DNA of 64,000 nt from Ichthyophis bannanicus. Taxonomy: Eukaryota > Chordata > Amphibia > Gymnophiona > Ichthyophiidae. The first letter of the stretch is position 1, and each line of letters starts with the position of its first letter. The position numbers and the translations under genes are program-made. The stretch covers positions 19,320,305-19,384,304 of the forward strand of contig CM066048.1 of assembly GCA_033557465.1 (NCBI GenBank). The letters are read 5' to 3'. The notes under the pieces are model-generated. The model made no database searches and had not been told where the DNA came from. It worked only from the letters and a program-made list of their open reading frames with translations. This document shows, piece after piece, positions 9,270-19,515 of the stretch.

Positions 9270-10740
9270 ATTTGTCTGACGAGGCCTGCCCCTTGTGAAT
9301 CCATACTGCTTCAGATCCTGCAATCCATTGAACTATAGAAACCTCACTATTCTCTCTTTTAGTAGCCTTTCCAATAATTTACTAACAGAGGATAGACTAA
9401 CCGACCTCAATGTCATCCTTACATCTGCTTTTGTGTAAAGGGACCACTTGCGTATTTCTCCAGTCCTCTGGCACCACTCCCGACTCCAAAGAGGCATTGA
9501 AAAGGTCAGACAGTGAAGCCTTTGGAACGTCCCCAAGTCCTCTCAGTATTCTTGGATGCATCCCATCTGGATCCATGGCTTTGTCTACTTTTAATTTAGC
9601 TAGTTCCTCATGAATAGTCTTCTGAAAATCTTAGAGATCCACATCACTTCTGTTCCTGTTGGTGGGGTGTTTTTTGAGGTCCTCGTCCTGGCCCTTCATC
9701 TGTGAACACAGAACAGAAATATTTGTTAAGCAATTTTGCTTTATTCTCATCAGTTTCTGCATATTCCTCCCCTGCACCCTTGAGTCCGGCAATGCCACTT
9801 TTTCCCTTCCTCCTCTCACTAACATGTCTGAAAAAGTCTTATCCCCGCATTTTATTGCATTGGCTAGTTCTTCTTTTTGTATCTTTGCTTTCCTGACTAC
9901 TTTGCTAGGTTCTCTAAGTTTTTCCAAATACAGATACCTGTCTTCTTCTCTCTCTGATCTTTTGTATTTCATGAAGGTCTTCATCTTTTTCTTCACCTTT
10001 TCAGCTACTTCTTTTGAGAACCATAGTGGCCTCCTTTTTCCTTTTGTTTGTTTACCTTTCTAACAAAAAGGGTTATGTTAGCAGTTGCCTGAATAGTTCT
10101 CCCTGTAGAGATTCCAGGATCTCCTTACATCGCAGCAGGGGGATCTTCCAATCCACATCTGGCAAATTGAAATCACATATCAGTAGCACTTCTCCTTTCA
10201 TGGCAATACTGTGTATGTCTTCTATTAAATCTTCGTCCACATCTACTCCCTGTGAGGGGGATCTGTATATAATTTCACTTTCCCTCTTTCTAGTGTAACC
10301 CACACTGCCTCCTCTCTTCCTTTTAAGCCCTGCAATTCTATAGCTTTAATAATATTTTTTTACATATAGTGCCACTCCACCTCCCCTTCTTCCTACTCTG
10401 TCTTTCCTGAATAAAGTATAGCCCAGTATAATTACATCCTAGTCGTGGTTGTCCGTGAACCATGTCTCTCTAACCGCCACTACATCCAAGTCAGCCTCTT
10501 CCATTAAAGCCTCAATATCTGGGATCTTATTTCCCATGCTACGGGAATTTATACACACCGCTTTCCAGAAGGTTAGCAGGTGCCTCTGCAGTAAGTGCAT
10601 ATATACCCTGTTCTAAGGAACTGGCTCCAGAATTGATGTCATGAAACTGAGAACGTCCCAGGCTCGTGATGCTGACAGAGTACCACATGCTCTGAGTTGG
10701 CTGAAACTTGAGTGACCTGTCCATCTTGAGGAAAACTCTT
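9270..10740 (-). pseudogene. CR1-type LINE: endonuclease, linker and start of RT (5' to 3' on minus strand)
   Basis: Read on the minus strand from high to low coordinates, 10073-10303 encodes an endonuclease block (IYRSPSQGVDVDEDLIEDIH, LLICDFNLPDVDWK). 9631-9996 encodes the basic linker between endonuclease and RT (KYKRSEREEDRYLYLEKL). 9333-9536 encodes early RT (ADVRMTLRSVSLSSVSKLL). 9270-9320 gives GFTRGRPRQTN-like residues at the edge of E. Each part lies in a different frame, so the element is dead. E abuts it exactly where the RT continues, but the rest of the RT is not visible on the far side of E, so an insertion-plus-deletion or rearrangement is likely. Confidence 0.7.
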
Positions 10741-11540
10741 CTTAGGAGAGTATGAAACTGACCCCCCAGGGAATTTGAAATCTTGGGAATAGGGCTGTTC
10801 TAAGGTCAAGCAAACACCAACCTAGCCTTCTCAGTCAGAATTCACCAGTTCTGGGTTGTTTCTGACCTGCTCCAACAAGACTAGCTGGCCTAACTCCAAA
10901 AGTCCAGGTATGGGTCAGCTGGGTTCCCTGCATGCAAAGAAAAGGACGCTATCTGGGAAAAGTTACCTAGCTGCATCTAGACCAAAGGGCAAACCAGGAA
11001 CTGTAAAGATGACCTAGAATAAAGAACCAGAGAAACAGCTAATGCTGTTCCCAGTGGAAAAGTGACAATATACCATGGAGGTCTAGGGACGTGAGGAGCA
11101 CTTCCTTCCTAACCAATGTAATCACACACCTGAAGGACCTCATGAAAATGAGGGACTCTGTCTGAAAAACACTTCCTGTAGGTGCAGGATATGCTGGAAG
11201 GAACCTCCCTTTCTGGGCCCCTATGTATTTGGAATAATGTCCTTCACCTTATGGCGGAGGGCATGGGAAAAGTAGTCTGAATTTGCAGGAGGTGCTGAAA
11301 AGTTTCTTCCAAAACCACCAACCTGAGTGGGGAGCTTCAAGGAGACTCTACTACTACTATTAATCATTTATACTCTACTGGGGAATACCTTTATAAGCAC
11401 TGCTGTAATTCAGATATTATGCATCATAATTCCCAGGCTAGTCTGAACCAGAGACTTTAGGGCTAGAAGGCAGGCATCTTGCAGAAGGAGCTAAAACATC
11501 TTCAACCCAGACTGAGAACCCTGAAGACCTTTTAGTCTAA
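10741..11540. other. Unassigned sequence
   Basis: There are no long open frames, element ends or known repeat phrases, except a weak 'ctactactactattaatca' tail-like stretch at 11351-11372 that may be a reverse L2 tail. It may be the oldest background in the window. Confidence 0.4.
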
Positions 11541-11544
11541 TGCA

Positions 11545-11935
11545 AGGGTTCCTCAACCCAGTCCTCAACACACACTTAACAAGTCAGGTTTTCAGTATGC
11601 ATAAGTGGAGGAGTAGCCTAGTGGTTAGAGCACTGGCTTAGCAACCAGGGTTCGATTCCCGCTAGCACTCCTTGTGGCCTTGGGCAAGTCACTTAACTCT
11701 CCATTGCCTCGGAAGAAAGGCCTGGCAATCTACTTCCGGTGACACTGCCAAGAAAACCCAGGAGCTTCTGGGTCGCCAGGAGTCAGCACACATTGCATTT
11801 TTTTATGTGAGATTTGCTTAGAATCGAGGCAGTGCATGCAAATTTATCATGCATATTCATTATGGTTATCCTGAAAACCTGACTGGCTAGGTGTTTTCTG
11901 CAGATTGGGTTAGAAATCCCTAGTCTGTGATCAGG
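11545..11935. mobile_element. Palindromic foldback element (MITE-like) split by a SINE
   Basis: The left arm (11549-11600, 'ggttcctcaacccagtcctc' ... 'gtcaggttttcagtatgcat') is the approximate reverse complement of the right arm (11848-11925, 'catgcatattcattatggtt' ... 'gaaaacctgactggctaggt' ... 'gattgggttagaaatccc'). The arms bracket the SINE. A near-perfect foldback with no coding capacity fits a non-autonomous DNA transposon; the superfamily is not determined. Confidence 0.65.
11602..11815 (+). repeat. tRNA-derived SINE
   Basis: The head contains an A-box-like TAGCCTAGTGGTTAGAGC (11612-11629) and a B-box-like GGTTCGATTCC (11650-11660), spaced as in a tRNA promoter. It is followed by the SINE body ('ccttgggcaagtcacttaac' ... 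'ggcaatctacttccggtgac'). It is inserted between the arms of the palindromic element. It is not a functional tRNA: there is no proper cloverleaf 3' half and it is fused to the body. Confidence 0.8.
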
Positions 11936-12299
11936 GTCCCTTCAGAGAGAAACAGCTTGAGGTACACGCCAACAGGCTGCAGCTCAGGAGGGACCACCAT
12001 AACTCATTGAAGGAAGTTACAGGGTCTCAGTGGAGACTTGAGCATGTCAAAAGCTGTGAAAGAACAGCCCCTACTGCCACTGAGGTCCCAACTTAGGACT
12101 CTCTTGTAGGCGTGTTTTCCAGTAGCGCCGTGGCAGTGTGATTGGGTTTCTACTCTCTCATTCCTGCCATTTTCAACCCCTCTTTCTGCTTCATTCTCAC
12201 TCCTTTCCTTCCTTTTGAAATTCATGCCATCCATCTCTTTACTCCACAATACCTTTCTGATCTCCTTTAATTTCACTCCCCCCACCGTCTCCTCAGATC
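11936..12299. other. Unassigned sequence
   Basis: Pyrimidine-rich from 12150 on; it may already be L2 3' coding sequence, but the similarity becomes clear only after 12300. Confidence 0.35.
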
Positions 12300-12692
12300 T
12301 TTACACACCCACAGTCTAGACCTTCCGTCCGTTTCCCATGCGCCCCTGGAACAGACACACCATTGTGTTCTTCTTTCTTGCCCCCGCCCTATGGAATTCC
12401 CTCCCTATTTCACTGCACGCCGAACCTTCATATATCAGATTCAAGTCACTTCTCAAAATCCATCTGTTCCAGCTTACCTATGATCTCCCTTCTTCCACAC
12501 TAGGTTAGCCCCCTCTCTTCTATCTCCTCTAGGTTATTTCCCTACTCCCAATAGCTCCTCCTTTTCTCTCTTAATCTCTCTTCTATTTCAGCTGTCCTGT
12601 GATTGATTGGCATTCTTTTCCTCTCATCTTGATTTTTGTAAACCACTCTGATGCCTTGCAGCCTAGGGCGGTATATCAAGTAATAATAAAGA
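12300..12692 (+). pseudogene. L2-type LINE, C-terminal codons and 3' UTR
   Basis: The plus strand gives FFLAPALWNSLPISLHAEPS then IRFKSLLKIHLFQLTY. This is the typical L2 C-terminus (APxLWNSLPxxxR ... FKxxLKTxLF), seen also at 48640-48760 on the minus strand. A 3' UTR follows with 'ttttgtaaaccactctgatg' and 'gcctagggcggtatatcaag', ending in TAATAATAAAG. DIRS A is inserted in this tail (continuation 'taatgataaag' at 17846). Confidence 0.75.
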
Positions 12693-12850
12693 ATTTCCAG
12701 GAACAAGCAGGAATGAGTCTTCACATATGGGAGACGTCACCGACGGAGCCCGCACGGGAATGCTCCCCAGCATCCAATCAGAAAGCCTTTGGGAGCATCA
12801 CCCGTGCCTGCGCGGTGGCTTCCCGCCCTTCCTACTGCCTCTCCCCAGTT
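12693..12850 (+). promoter_or_regulatory. Left terminal repeat of A with CCAAT box
   Basis: It contains CCAATCAG at 12774-12781, a strong NF-Y-type CCAAT box, and GC-rich flanks. The same box is in B (37560) and, inverted, in the right repeats of A, B and C. Promoter function is inferred. Confidence 0.5.
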
Positions 12851-13449
12851 TTTCGTTTTCCGCGGATCAGGCAGGACTTCCCTCCTGCCAACGCAGAACT
12901 TTTCACCTTTTTCTTTTCTTGTTTCTGTAGTCGCGGCTTTTCCCGCCGACAGAGGCACCTCTGTGCCCCTTTTGTTTTCTTTTCTCACTTATTTTTCGTC
13001 GCCTAGCGGGACCTTTTTTCCCTCTGGGTGCCGAGGCCTACCGGGCTTACAACATGGAGCCCCAGAAGTGCCCTCACTGCGGGGACTTAGTTTTCCACAT
13101 GGACTCCAATGCCTGGTGCCTCTCTTGTTTGGGGCCTGACCCTTTCCCCCCGGGTCCTCCGGGCTACAGTGTCGGGAGAAGACCTTCCCTTTTTCGGGTA
13201 TCCCTCGATGACGTTTTCACACCCAAGGCGCGGTCATCGGGTTTTTCTTCTCTCCAGGATCAGGTAACCACGCAACAGTCTGTTAAGACTAGCCAAGTCT
13301 TGAGGGGCGAGTCTCATGTGCGGCATGGCGACGACTCCGGCCAACCCCTCAAGTCCCCCTTGGCTACTATACCCCGGCGGGAGTCCTCGGGCTCCAAAGC
13401 ATCTACGGGGTTTCGGGATGTTCCTGGGGTTCGCTCCTCACAGAACATT

Positions 13450-14300
13450 CCCGAGCCGTGCTCGAGGGAGGTACCCGCTTCGAGCGGTGCCGATTCCCCG
13501 GCATCGGCGCCGGCGTCGAGTGTTCCACTCTTCGCCAGGGATTGTCAGCTGGTGTCCTCGGCGCCTCCAGGGCCGATCGACTCGACCGAGTCTGACCTCC
13601 CTATATCCAAGCCTTGCTCGAGGGAGGTACCCGCTTCGAGCGGTGCAGACCCCCCGGCATCGTTGTCGAGCGTTCCGCTCCTCACCGAGGATCGCCCGGG
13701 GCCGATCGAATCGGTCCAGTCTGGCGTTCCTTCATCCCTGCCATGCGCAGGGGTGGTATCCGCTACGGGCGGTGCCGACCCCTCGGCGTCGGTGTCGAGC
13801 GTTCCGCTCCTCACCGGGGGCTGTCAGCCGCGGTCCTCAGCGCCTCAGGGGCCGACCGACTCCTGCCGGTATGGCGTTCCTACGGGGGTGGTATCCGCTT
13901 CCGGCGGTGCCGACCCGTCGGTGTCGAGTGACCCGCTCCCCACCGGGGATCACCTGCCGCTGCCCTTGGCAGCTCTAGGGCCGACCAACTCGACACAGTC
14001 TGGCGGCCCAACGTTAAGGCCATGCGCAGAGGTGGTACCCGCTTTGGGCGCGTCGGCGTCGATGGTTCCACTCTTCGCCGGGGATGGTCATCTGGCCTCG
14101 CTCCCTTTGGGGTCAGTCGCTTCGACCCGCGCTGGGTTGCTGGTATCCCAGCCCTGCGCAAGGGTGGTACCAGGTTTGCGTGGCACCGCTCTGCCGGAGA
14201 CGGCAGGGGCGTCGAGCGCCAGGGACCGCCGTCGGCCTTCCCCGGGAGCCTCGGGGTATGTCGATCAGCCCCAGACGGGTGACCCTCCGGCATCGTCGCG
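13450..14300 (+). repeat. Degenerate tandem repeat in the Gag linker of A (about 6 units of 130-156 bp)
   Basis: Each unit begins xPCxxVVPASSGADxPAS-like and continues SVPLLTxDxxLxSSxPxGP. Unit starts are near 13453, 13609, 13737, 13876, 14017 and 14149. C has two such units (43610-43915) and B one (38275-38430). Confidence 0.75.
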
Positions 14301-14633
14301 GCCGTCGAGGGCCCTGCCCTTTCCGAGAAAGGGGGCCCCGGGGTCTTCGATCGCTTCGATCCAGCCTGGATCTGCGCCGTCCCGCAACGGTACCCCAGCA
14401 TCGGCACAGGAGTTTTGCACTTCCCTCCCCGCAGGGGCTCGTCGTCGGGCGACCTGGGTACCCTCGGGGACGGGTCATATGCCCCGGAAGGATTTCCCTC
14501 CGGGTCAGGCGGGCTCGAGAGGGGGCCCGGCATCTGGCAGTGCCCGCCGCTTGACATCAGCGCCGGCGTCGGATGACCCCCTCTCCACCAAGCTTCGTCC
14601 TCGGGGGGCCCTTGATGCTCGCGACGCCGATCG

Positions 14634-14722
14634 ACACGGTTCCGATCCGCTCCCCGGGATCGACACGGTTCCGATCCGCTCCCCGGGATCGACACTGTTC
14701 CGATCCGCTCCCCGGGATCAGC
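14634..14722 (+). repeat. 30-bp minisatellite, three copies, inside the A gag region
   Basis: Three consecutive copies of 'gatcgacacggttccgatcc' plus 'gctccccggg'. The third has one change (cactg). The unit length is a multiple of three, so the frame is kept. Confidence 0.85.
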
Positions 14723-16080
14723 ACCGCCGGCACGGCCGCCCCCACCAGGGCCCTCTAGAAGGGAGTCTATCTCATCGCTTGGTTCGATGCCCAGCCTGGA
14801 ATCGGTATCCAGCCTCGAAGACTTGGCCACGACACGTCTCGGGATCGGCCCCTGTCCCCCCTCCCGCGACGCAGAGCGGAGATCGTTGGCCACTGCCCTC
14901 CGGCTGCCACGGAACTGCTTCAGTTGCCGGGGGCAGCGCCGCCCCTGGGTTCGTGGCCGAGGCCGATTCCAGCGGCTCCGTCGGTGCCATCGACCCCCTT
15001 CGATGCCTAGCTTGGAATCAATTCTAGGAGCCGACGACGCCTTGTTGACTACCCCGGTCCGGGGCTGTTGGTCCCCTCCTCTGCCCAGCGGGCATCAGCC
15101 CGAGAGGCTTCTCGGTGCCCTGGCGGCCTCTCCCGCCACCGCCTCCCACGGCATAGCCCCTCCGGGAGAGCCGTCTTTTCAGAATTTCCTCCTTGACATG
15201 GCGGACTTGCTGGCCATCCCTATCCTGGACCTAACTCCAGGCCCTGCGGAACGGGCCGCCGTGATGCTTCCTCTGCATCCCTCCCTGCAGGATCTCCTGC
15301 TTGGGGGCTTGGCGGTCGCCTTTGAGGGTTACGGCACCGTCGACTGCGATGCATGCTCTGTATCGGGTGCCCCCCTCCCCGGGTTTTCGGCATCACCAGC
15401 TTCCGCATCGTTCCATTGTGGTGGAATCGGCGCTGAGGAAGACCGGAAGCAAGGAAAAGCATTCTTCTCGCCCTCCAGGCTGCGCCTCGAAGACGCTAGA
15501 TACCCTAGGACGTCAAACCTTCCAAACGTCTATGCTGGCGTCCAGGATTATTTCATATATTTTTTATATGAGTCTGTCGCTCCGGGAGGTCACCGAGAGA
15601 TTATCTCTGTTGTCTCCCTTCTTGTCTGCAACCAAAGCCTTTGAATATTCCTTGCTTCTTTATCACTGCAGGAATATCTCTGGGTTCCTTTCTCGTGCTT
15701 CTCTAGACTCCTTCCTGTCGGTCAGCAGATGCTCTGCTGTTGCCATTAGAGCACGCCGTACAGCATGGTTGCAGGCGTCCGAGTTGTGTAGACGGGCACA
15801 GCATAACCTGGGTAATTCTCCCTGTGACGGGGATCACCTCTTCAATAGCGAAGCCTTACGTCAGGTCGCGCAGTGCTTCGCTAACCTTCCCAGCGTTAGA
15901 AGCCATCCTAGGGCCCGGCTTCCCCCCGGCAGTGGTGCGCGCCTCACCAGGCCCTCCTTCCCTAGGAAGAGGAAATGTCACCCCTCCGCCCACCCGCCAG
16001 GTGCGCCCAAGCAAGGGACCCCTCACCCTGGTTTGAAGTTCCCGGGCCCGCGCCAGAACTCTCATACCAAGCAGTTTTAG

Positions 16081-17483
16081 GCTCCAGTGGGCAGCTGCCT
16101 GCAATTTACCTTCTTACCAGAAGTTTACAATTGAGCTCTTCTCTGGGGCTCGTTCAGTAGGGCAAATGGTTCGGGGGCTTATCCAGGGGTTCAGGTATTC
16201 TCCTTCCGTTGGTAGAGGGAGACCACCTCTACTCCATGATAGCTCTGGCCCACGGTCAACTGGCCTACCCTTAGGTACGTCCCCAAACCCTTCTCGGCCA
16301 GTATTCCCCTGCTGATTGCTTCCGTACCGGAATTTTCCTTCCAGCCGCTATAGTCCCCCAATGCTTACCAAGGACTATGCCCTCATGTCCCCCGATTAGT
16401 GCGGGGGGCGAGTTTCTGCATGCAGGTCCTGGGGACACCTATAGGGCCTCAAGCCCCCTGGTGTGTTCTTCAGGACTGAGGCTATCCTCTGTCCTTCACG
16501 CTACCGTGCTGTTCATTCGCCGATCTGCCCTTGTTCCACCGGAATAGATCCCTCTCCCGGACGGATCTTGACGCCACCTCCCCAGGTGGACGTTCTGTGG
16601 ATCACTGGCAGGTCCGCCTTACCAGTGTTATGCTCATGGAGGTAGGTTCTTCGGCGTACCTGCGTTAGTGCCGGGGTGGGGCGTTCTCCATGCCCAACGG
16701 CCTAGATATGCCAGATATCACCTGCTCGATAGGCGCATTTTGGGGGATGCCCACAGTGCCTGTGTTCTGCCGCCTATTTTTTCCCAATGGCCGGTACTCA
16801 CGCCCCCCCCCCCTCCGGGGTCCGGCCAGTCCGCCTGCCTATTCCTTAGATCGGCCCTCTGACTGGTTGTACTCTACTGCTGTGAAGTCAACAGCTTCTA
16901 TTTTCAGTTATGCCCTCCTCCCGGAGGTTCAGACCCTTGTCTCCCTATCTCTTCGCTAGGGCAGGCTGTGTACTCCTTCTGCTCCGGGGTACACCCCTAC
17001 TCTTCTCCGGAATAGGCTATCCAGATCGGCCAGTCTTCTACTGTTAGTCCTCTGAGTTATGGACTCTGCTCCTAAGGGAGTGCTCAGCTTGCATAAAGCT
17101 TCCTTGAAGACCTGCCATCCTTCTCCTGACCCAGCTGACTCCTGGATCTCCTGGCCTTCCGGATTTGGAACTTCCTCCTCGCTGCGGTGAAGTTCCCTTG
17201 AAGACCTCGCTACTGCATCTACAGTACCTCCATCACAGTCCTACTTCCTACAACTCAGTAGGTAAGCTCTACATGGTACTAAGTCATTAATTCATTAGAA
17301 CTTAATGATGCTTCCATGCATTCTAATGACTACTCTCCCTGTAGTCTTGGGTTTTGCTGTTCCTCTCTTCTCAACTCCTACCCTCCATCCCTCGGGGGAT
17401 GCCGGGGATTCAGGTTGGGCAAATGCTATCCCGTCCTGGGCCGGGCTTACAGGATCTCCCCTGGGCATCCTCAGCTAGGGAGT
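16081..17483 (+). pseudogene. Decayed pol/YR half of A
   Basis: There is no intact frame, yet landmarks shared with C keep their order. Examples are 'ttcaggactgaggctatcct' at 16470 (compare 46540), 'tccagatcggccagtcttct' at 17020 (compare 47296), and 'ctcaactcctaccctccatc' at 17369 (compare 47667), the last of which precedes the ICR. In F the corresponding place holds the RT, RNase H and YR genes. So the coding half was lost before A, B and C spread, or they share an ancestor that lost it. Confidence 0.55.
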
Positions 17484-17590
17484 CCCCATATGTGAAGACT
17501 CATTCCTGCTTGTTCCTGGAGATAGCACAGTTACTTACCTGTAACAGGTGATCTCCGGAACAGCAGGAATTAGTCTTCACAACCCGCCCA
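17484..17590 (+). repeat. Internal complementary region of A
   Basis: 17486-17524 is complementary to the left tip (12693-12735), and 17525-17580 is complementary to the right tip (17790-17845). Confidence 0.85.
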
Positions 17591-17664
17591 CCTCCCCTAG
17601 GAGTTGTATCTCTTTCTCTCTATTCCTTCCTCTCCTCTCCTTCTGGCTCAGCTATGAAACTCAA

Positions 17665-17845
17665 CTGGGGAGAGGCAGTAGGAAGGGCGGGAAGCCACCG
17701 CGCAGGCGCGGGGGATGCTCCCAAAGGCTTTCTGATTGGATGCTGGGGAGCATTCCCGTGCGGACTCCGTCGGCGACGTCTCCCATATGTGAAGACTAAT
17801 TCCTGCTGTTCCGGAGATCACCTGTTACAGGTAAGTAACTGTGCT
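17665..17845 (+). repeat. Right terminal repeat of A with putative recombinase site
   Basis: It is an inverted copy of the left repeat, then a 27-bp extension holding GTTAC and GTAAC around AGGTAA (17825-17840). Confidence 0.8.
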
Positions 17846-17855
17846 TAATGATAAA

Positions 17856-18114
17856 GACCCCCTAATGTCCACCTCTCTTTCTCACTGACACATGGCTTTC
17901 ATTTTCCCCCTCGCTTATTCTTGGGGATTTTAACATTCATGTTGATAAACCCCTCTATCTTTCATGCCTTCAAACTCCTCCTTTCCCTTACCACCTCATT
18001 CAGTCTCCAGCTATGCTCTACTGCCCCTATTCACCAGCTAGGCCATTGTCTTGACTTCATCTTCTCTAACTGCTTGCCCTCAGATTTCTGGATCTAAGTT
18101 CTTCCTTTGGGTCA
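17856..18114 (+). pseudogene. Host L2 LINE: endonuclease end
   Basis: The plus strand gives ILGDFNIHVDKPLYLSCLQT, the GDFNxH motif of apurinic-like LINE endonucleases, followed by a diverged EN tail. It is the first visible part of the L2 LINE that continues to 21445 and resumes at 54221. The 5' part is missing, being truncated near the right end of A. Confidence 0.65.
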
Positions 18115-18357
18115 GCAGGTTATGGCCAGATAATCTCCTCCAACATCTTTAGGAATTTTCATTTATCCATTTCTTGCTTTAGTCATTAGATCTATCCTGT
18201 AACCCATCTACTGTAACATTTTATCCTAATGTTAGTTGTAACTTGCACAGCTATTGTCCTTTGTGTATTTTATTCAGTGCACTGAGTTCCTTGTAAACTG
18301 TCTTGACTTGTAGAAAGACAGTATAAAAAAAAGACGTTAAATAAAATAAATAAATGC
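18115..18357 (+). repeat. Retroposon 3'-end fragment inserted in the L2
   Basis: It carries 'ttccttgtaaactgtcttga' and 'gtagaaagacagtataaaaa' and ends in AAATAAAATAAATAAATG. This is a retroposon tail and breaks the L2 ORF between endonuclease and linker. The family is not identified. Confidence 0.5.
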
Positions 18358-19515
18358 TATAGACTCACCACCTCTTTCTCCACCATATCATCTAAGCCTG
18401 TAGATTAGGCTGTATCTTCCTATAACACTTCTGCTCTGGATGCTCTTGCTCCTCCCACTTCACACCCTGTGAGGCGTACTGTACCTCAGCCCTGTCTGTT
18501 CTCTAAAACCCAATACCTACGTTTCTGTGCCCGCTCAGCTGAGCACCTTTGGCTCAAATCCCACACCCTTGCGGACTTCCTACATTTCAAATTCATGCTA
18601 GACACTTTCCAGTCTGCCATAGCACTCAACAAATGAGTACTATGTCCGTCTGACTAACTCTCTTGTCTCTGGCCTTCACCGTCTCTTTACAATGCTCAGT
18701 GTTCTTTTCAAAGTGCCTCCACCTCTGACCCCTCCTTCCTTTTCTGCCCAAACTTTGTTGGACTGCTTCCATGACAAAGACCACAAGATTACTCTTGAGT
18801 TCCCCCTGGGGTCATTTCCATCCCCCCTTCCCTAATCCTTCCCTCCCCCATTCCCTAATTCTTCCTTCAACCTCTGTTGCCCTTTCTTCCTTTTCTAAAA
18901 TCACTGAGAAAGAAGCCACACCTCTTCTCTTCTCTAAACTTACTACCTGCCCCTCTGATCGTATTAAACTCCATCTGCTCCACTAGTGTTCCTTCCATCT
19001 GTCATAGCCCCAACCTATCACTTTCTACTACAACTGTTCTGCAGCCTTCAAGCATGCTGTGGTTACACCTCTGCTCAAGAAACCATCCCTTGATCTCCTA
19101 CTTGTCCTAATTATCGACTCATCTCTCTCTTCCCTTTTATTTCTAAAGTACTTGAATGTGCGGTTCATTACCGCTGTCTTGACTTGCTCTCCGCACAGTT
19201 CTTTCTGGATCCACTGCAATCTGGCTTTCACTCTCTACATTCTATTGAGATGGCTCTTGCCAAAGTCTCCAATGACTTGTTCTTGGTCACATCCAAGGGC
19301 CTTTACTTGATTCTCATCCTTCTTGATCTTTCTGCTGCTTTTAACACTGTTGATCACCACCACCTCCTCTATACCCTGCCCTTGCTTGGATTTAGGGGTT
19401 TTGTCCTGTCCTGGTTTTCTTCCTCTCTCTCCCATGGCACTTTTAGTATTTGTTCTGGTGGATCGTCCTCTGCTGCTATCCCACTTTCAGTCAGTGTACC
19501 CCAAAGCTCTATATT
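18358..19515 (+). pseudogene. Host L2 LINE: linker and N-terminal half of RT
   Basis: The linker is read in pieces (YLRFCARSAEHLWLKSHTL). The RT follows: VTPLLKKPSLD at 19060, FFLDPLQSGFHSLHSIEMAL at 19200, then LILLDLSAAFNTVDHHHLLY (motif A, first catalytic Asp) near 19320-19375, GFRGFVLSWFSSSLSHGTFS, and SVPQSSILDLN (motif B). The YADD motif is missing because an RTE fragment replaces the segment from 19516. Several frameshifts are present. This is a typical L2-clade order. Confidence 0.75.

Larger units (their letters stand above)
13054..16080 (+). pseudogene. Gag-like ORF of A, frame broken
   Basis: It starts at ATG 13054 with the Cys motif CPHCGDLVFHMDS then WCLSCLGPDPFPPG (two CxxC-type pairs), shared with B, C and F. 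A Ser/Pro/Ala-rich linker follows, made of about six tandem units of 43-52 residues (13450-14300). Then come the SLPSMPSLESISSLEDW-type blocks and, from 15350, the conserved core (YRVPPSPGFRHHQLPHRSIV, ASRIISYIFYMSLSLREV, RRTAWLQASEL). The first frame runs 657 codons to 15027, but from about 14750 the true Gag frame is the next one (14787-15644), and from about 15330 it returns to the first (15301-16080). So two frameshifts break it. Presumed role: coating element RNA. The tail is basic and Pro-rich. Confidence 0.75.
12693..17845 (+). mobile_element. DIRS element A (type I, gag-bearing, pol decayed)
   Basis: The left end ATTTCCAGGAACAAGCAGG starts at 12693. The right end finishes AGGTAAGTAACTGTGCT at 17845. 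The ICR lies at 17486-17580. The left repeat (12697-12850) recurs inverted at 17665-17805. Inside is a GC-rich gag (13054-16080) followed by 1.4 kb with no intact pol or YR frame but clear similarity to the 3' halves of B and C. A is therefore a member of a non-autonomous, gag-carrying DIRS group. It sits in the tail of an L2. Confidence 0.88.

Noticed and set aside
11602..11675. A tRNA gene on the plus strand
   Set aside because: A- and B-box matches are good, but the sequence runs straight into a SINE body, lacks a convincing acceptor stem and 3' end, and sits inside a foldback element. It is a SINE head.
13880..14893. A 337-residue minus-strand protein opposite the A gag
   Set aside because: It is the antisense shadow of a GC-rich, repeat-built linker where stop codons are rare on both strands. 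Its repeats mirror those of gag.
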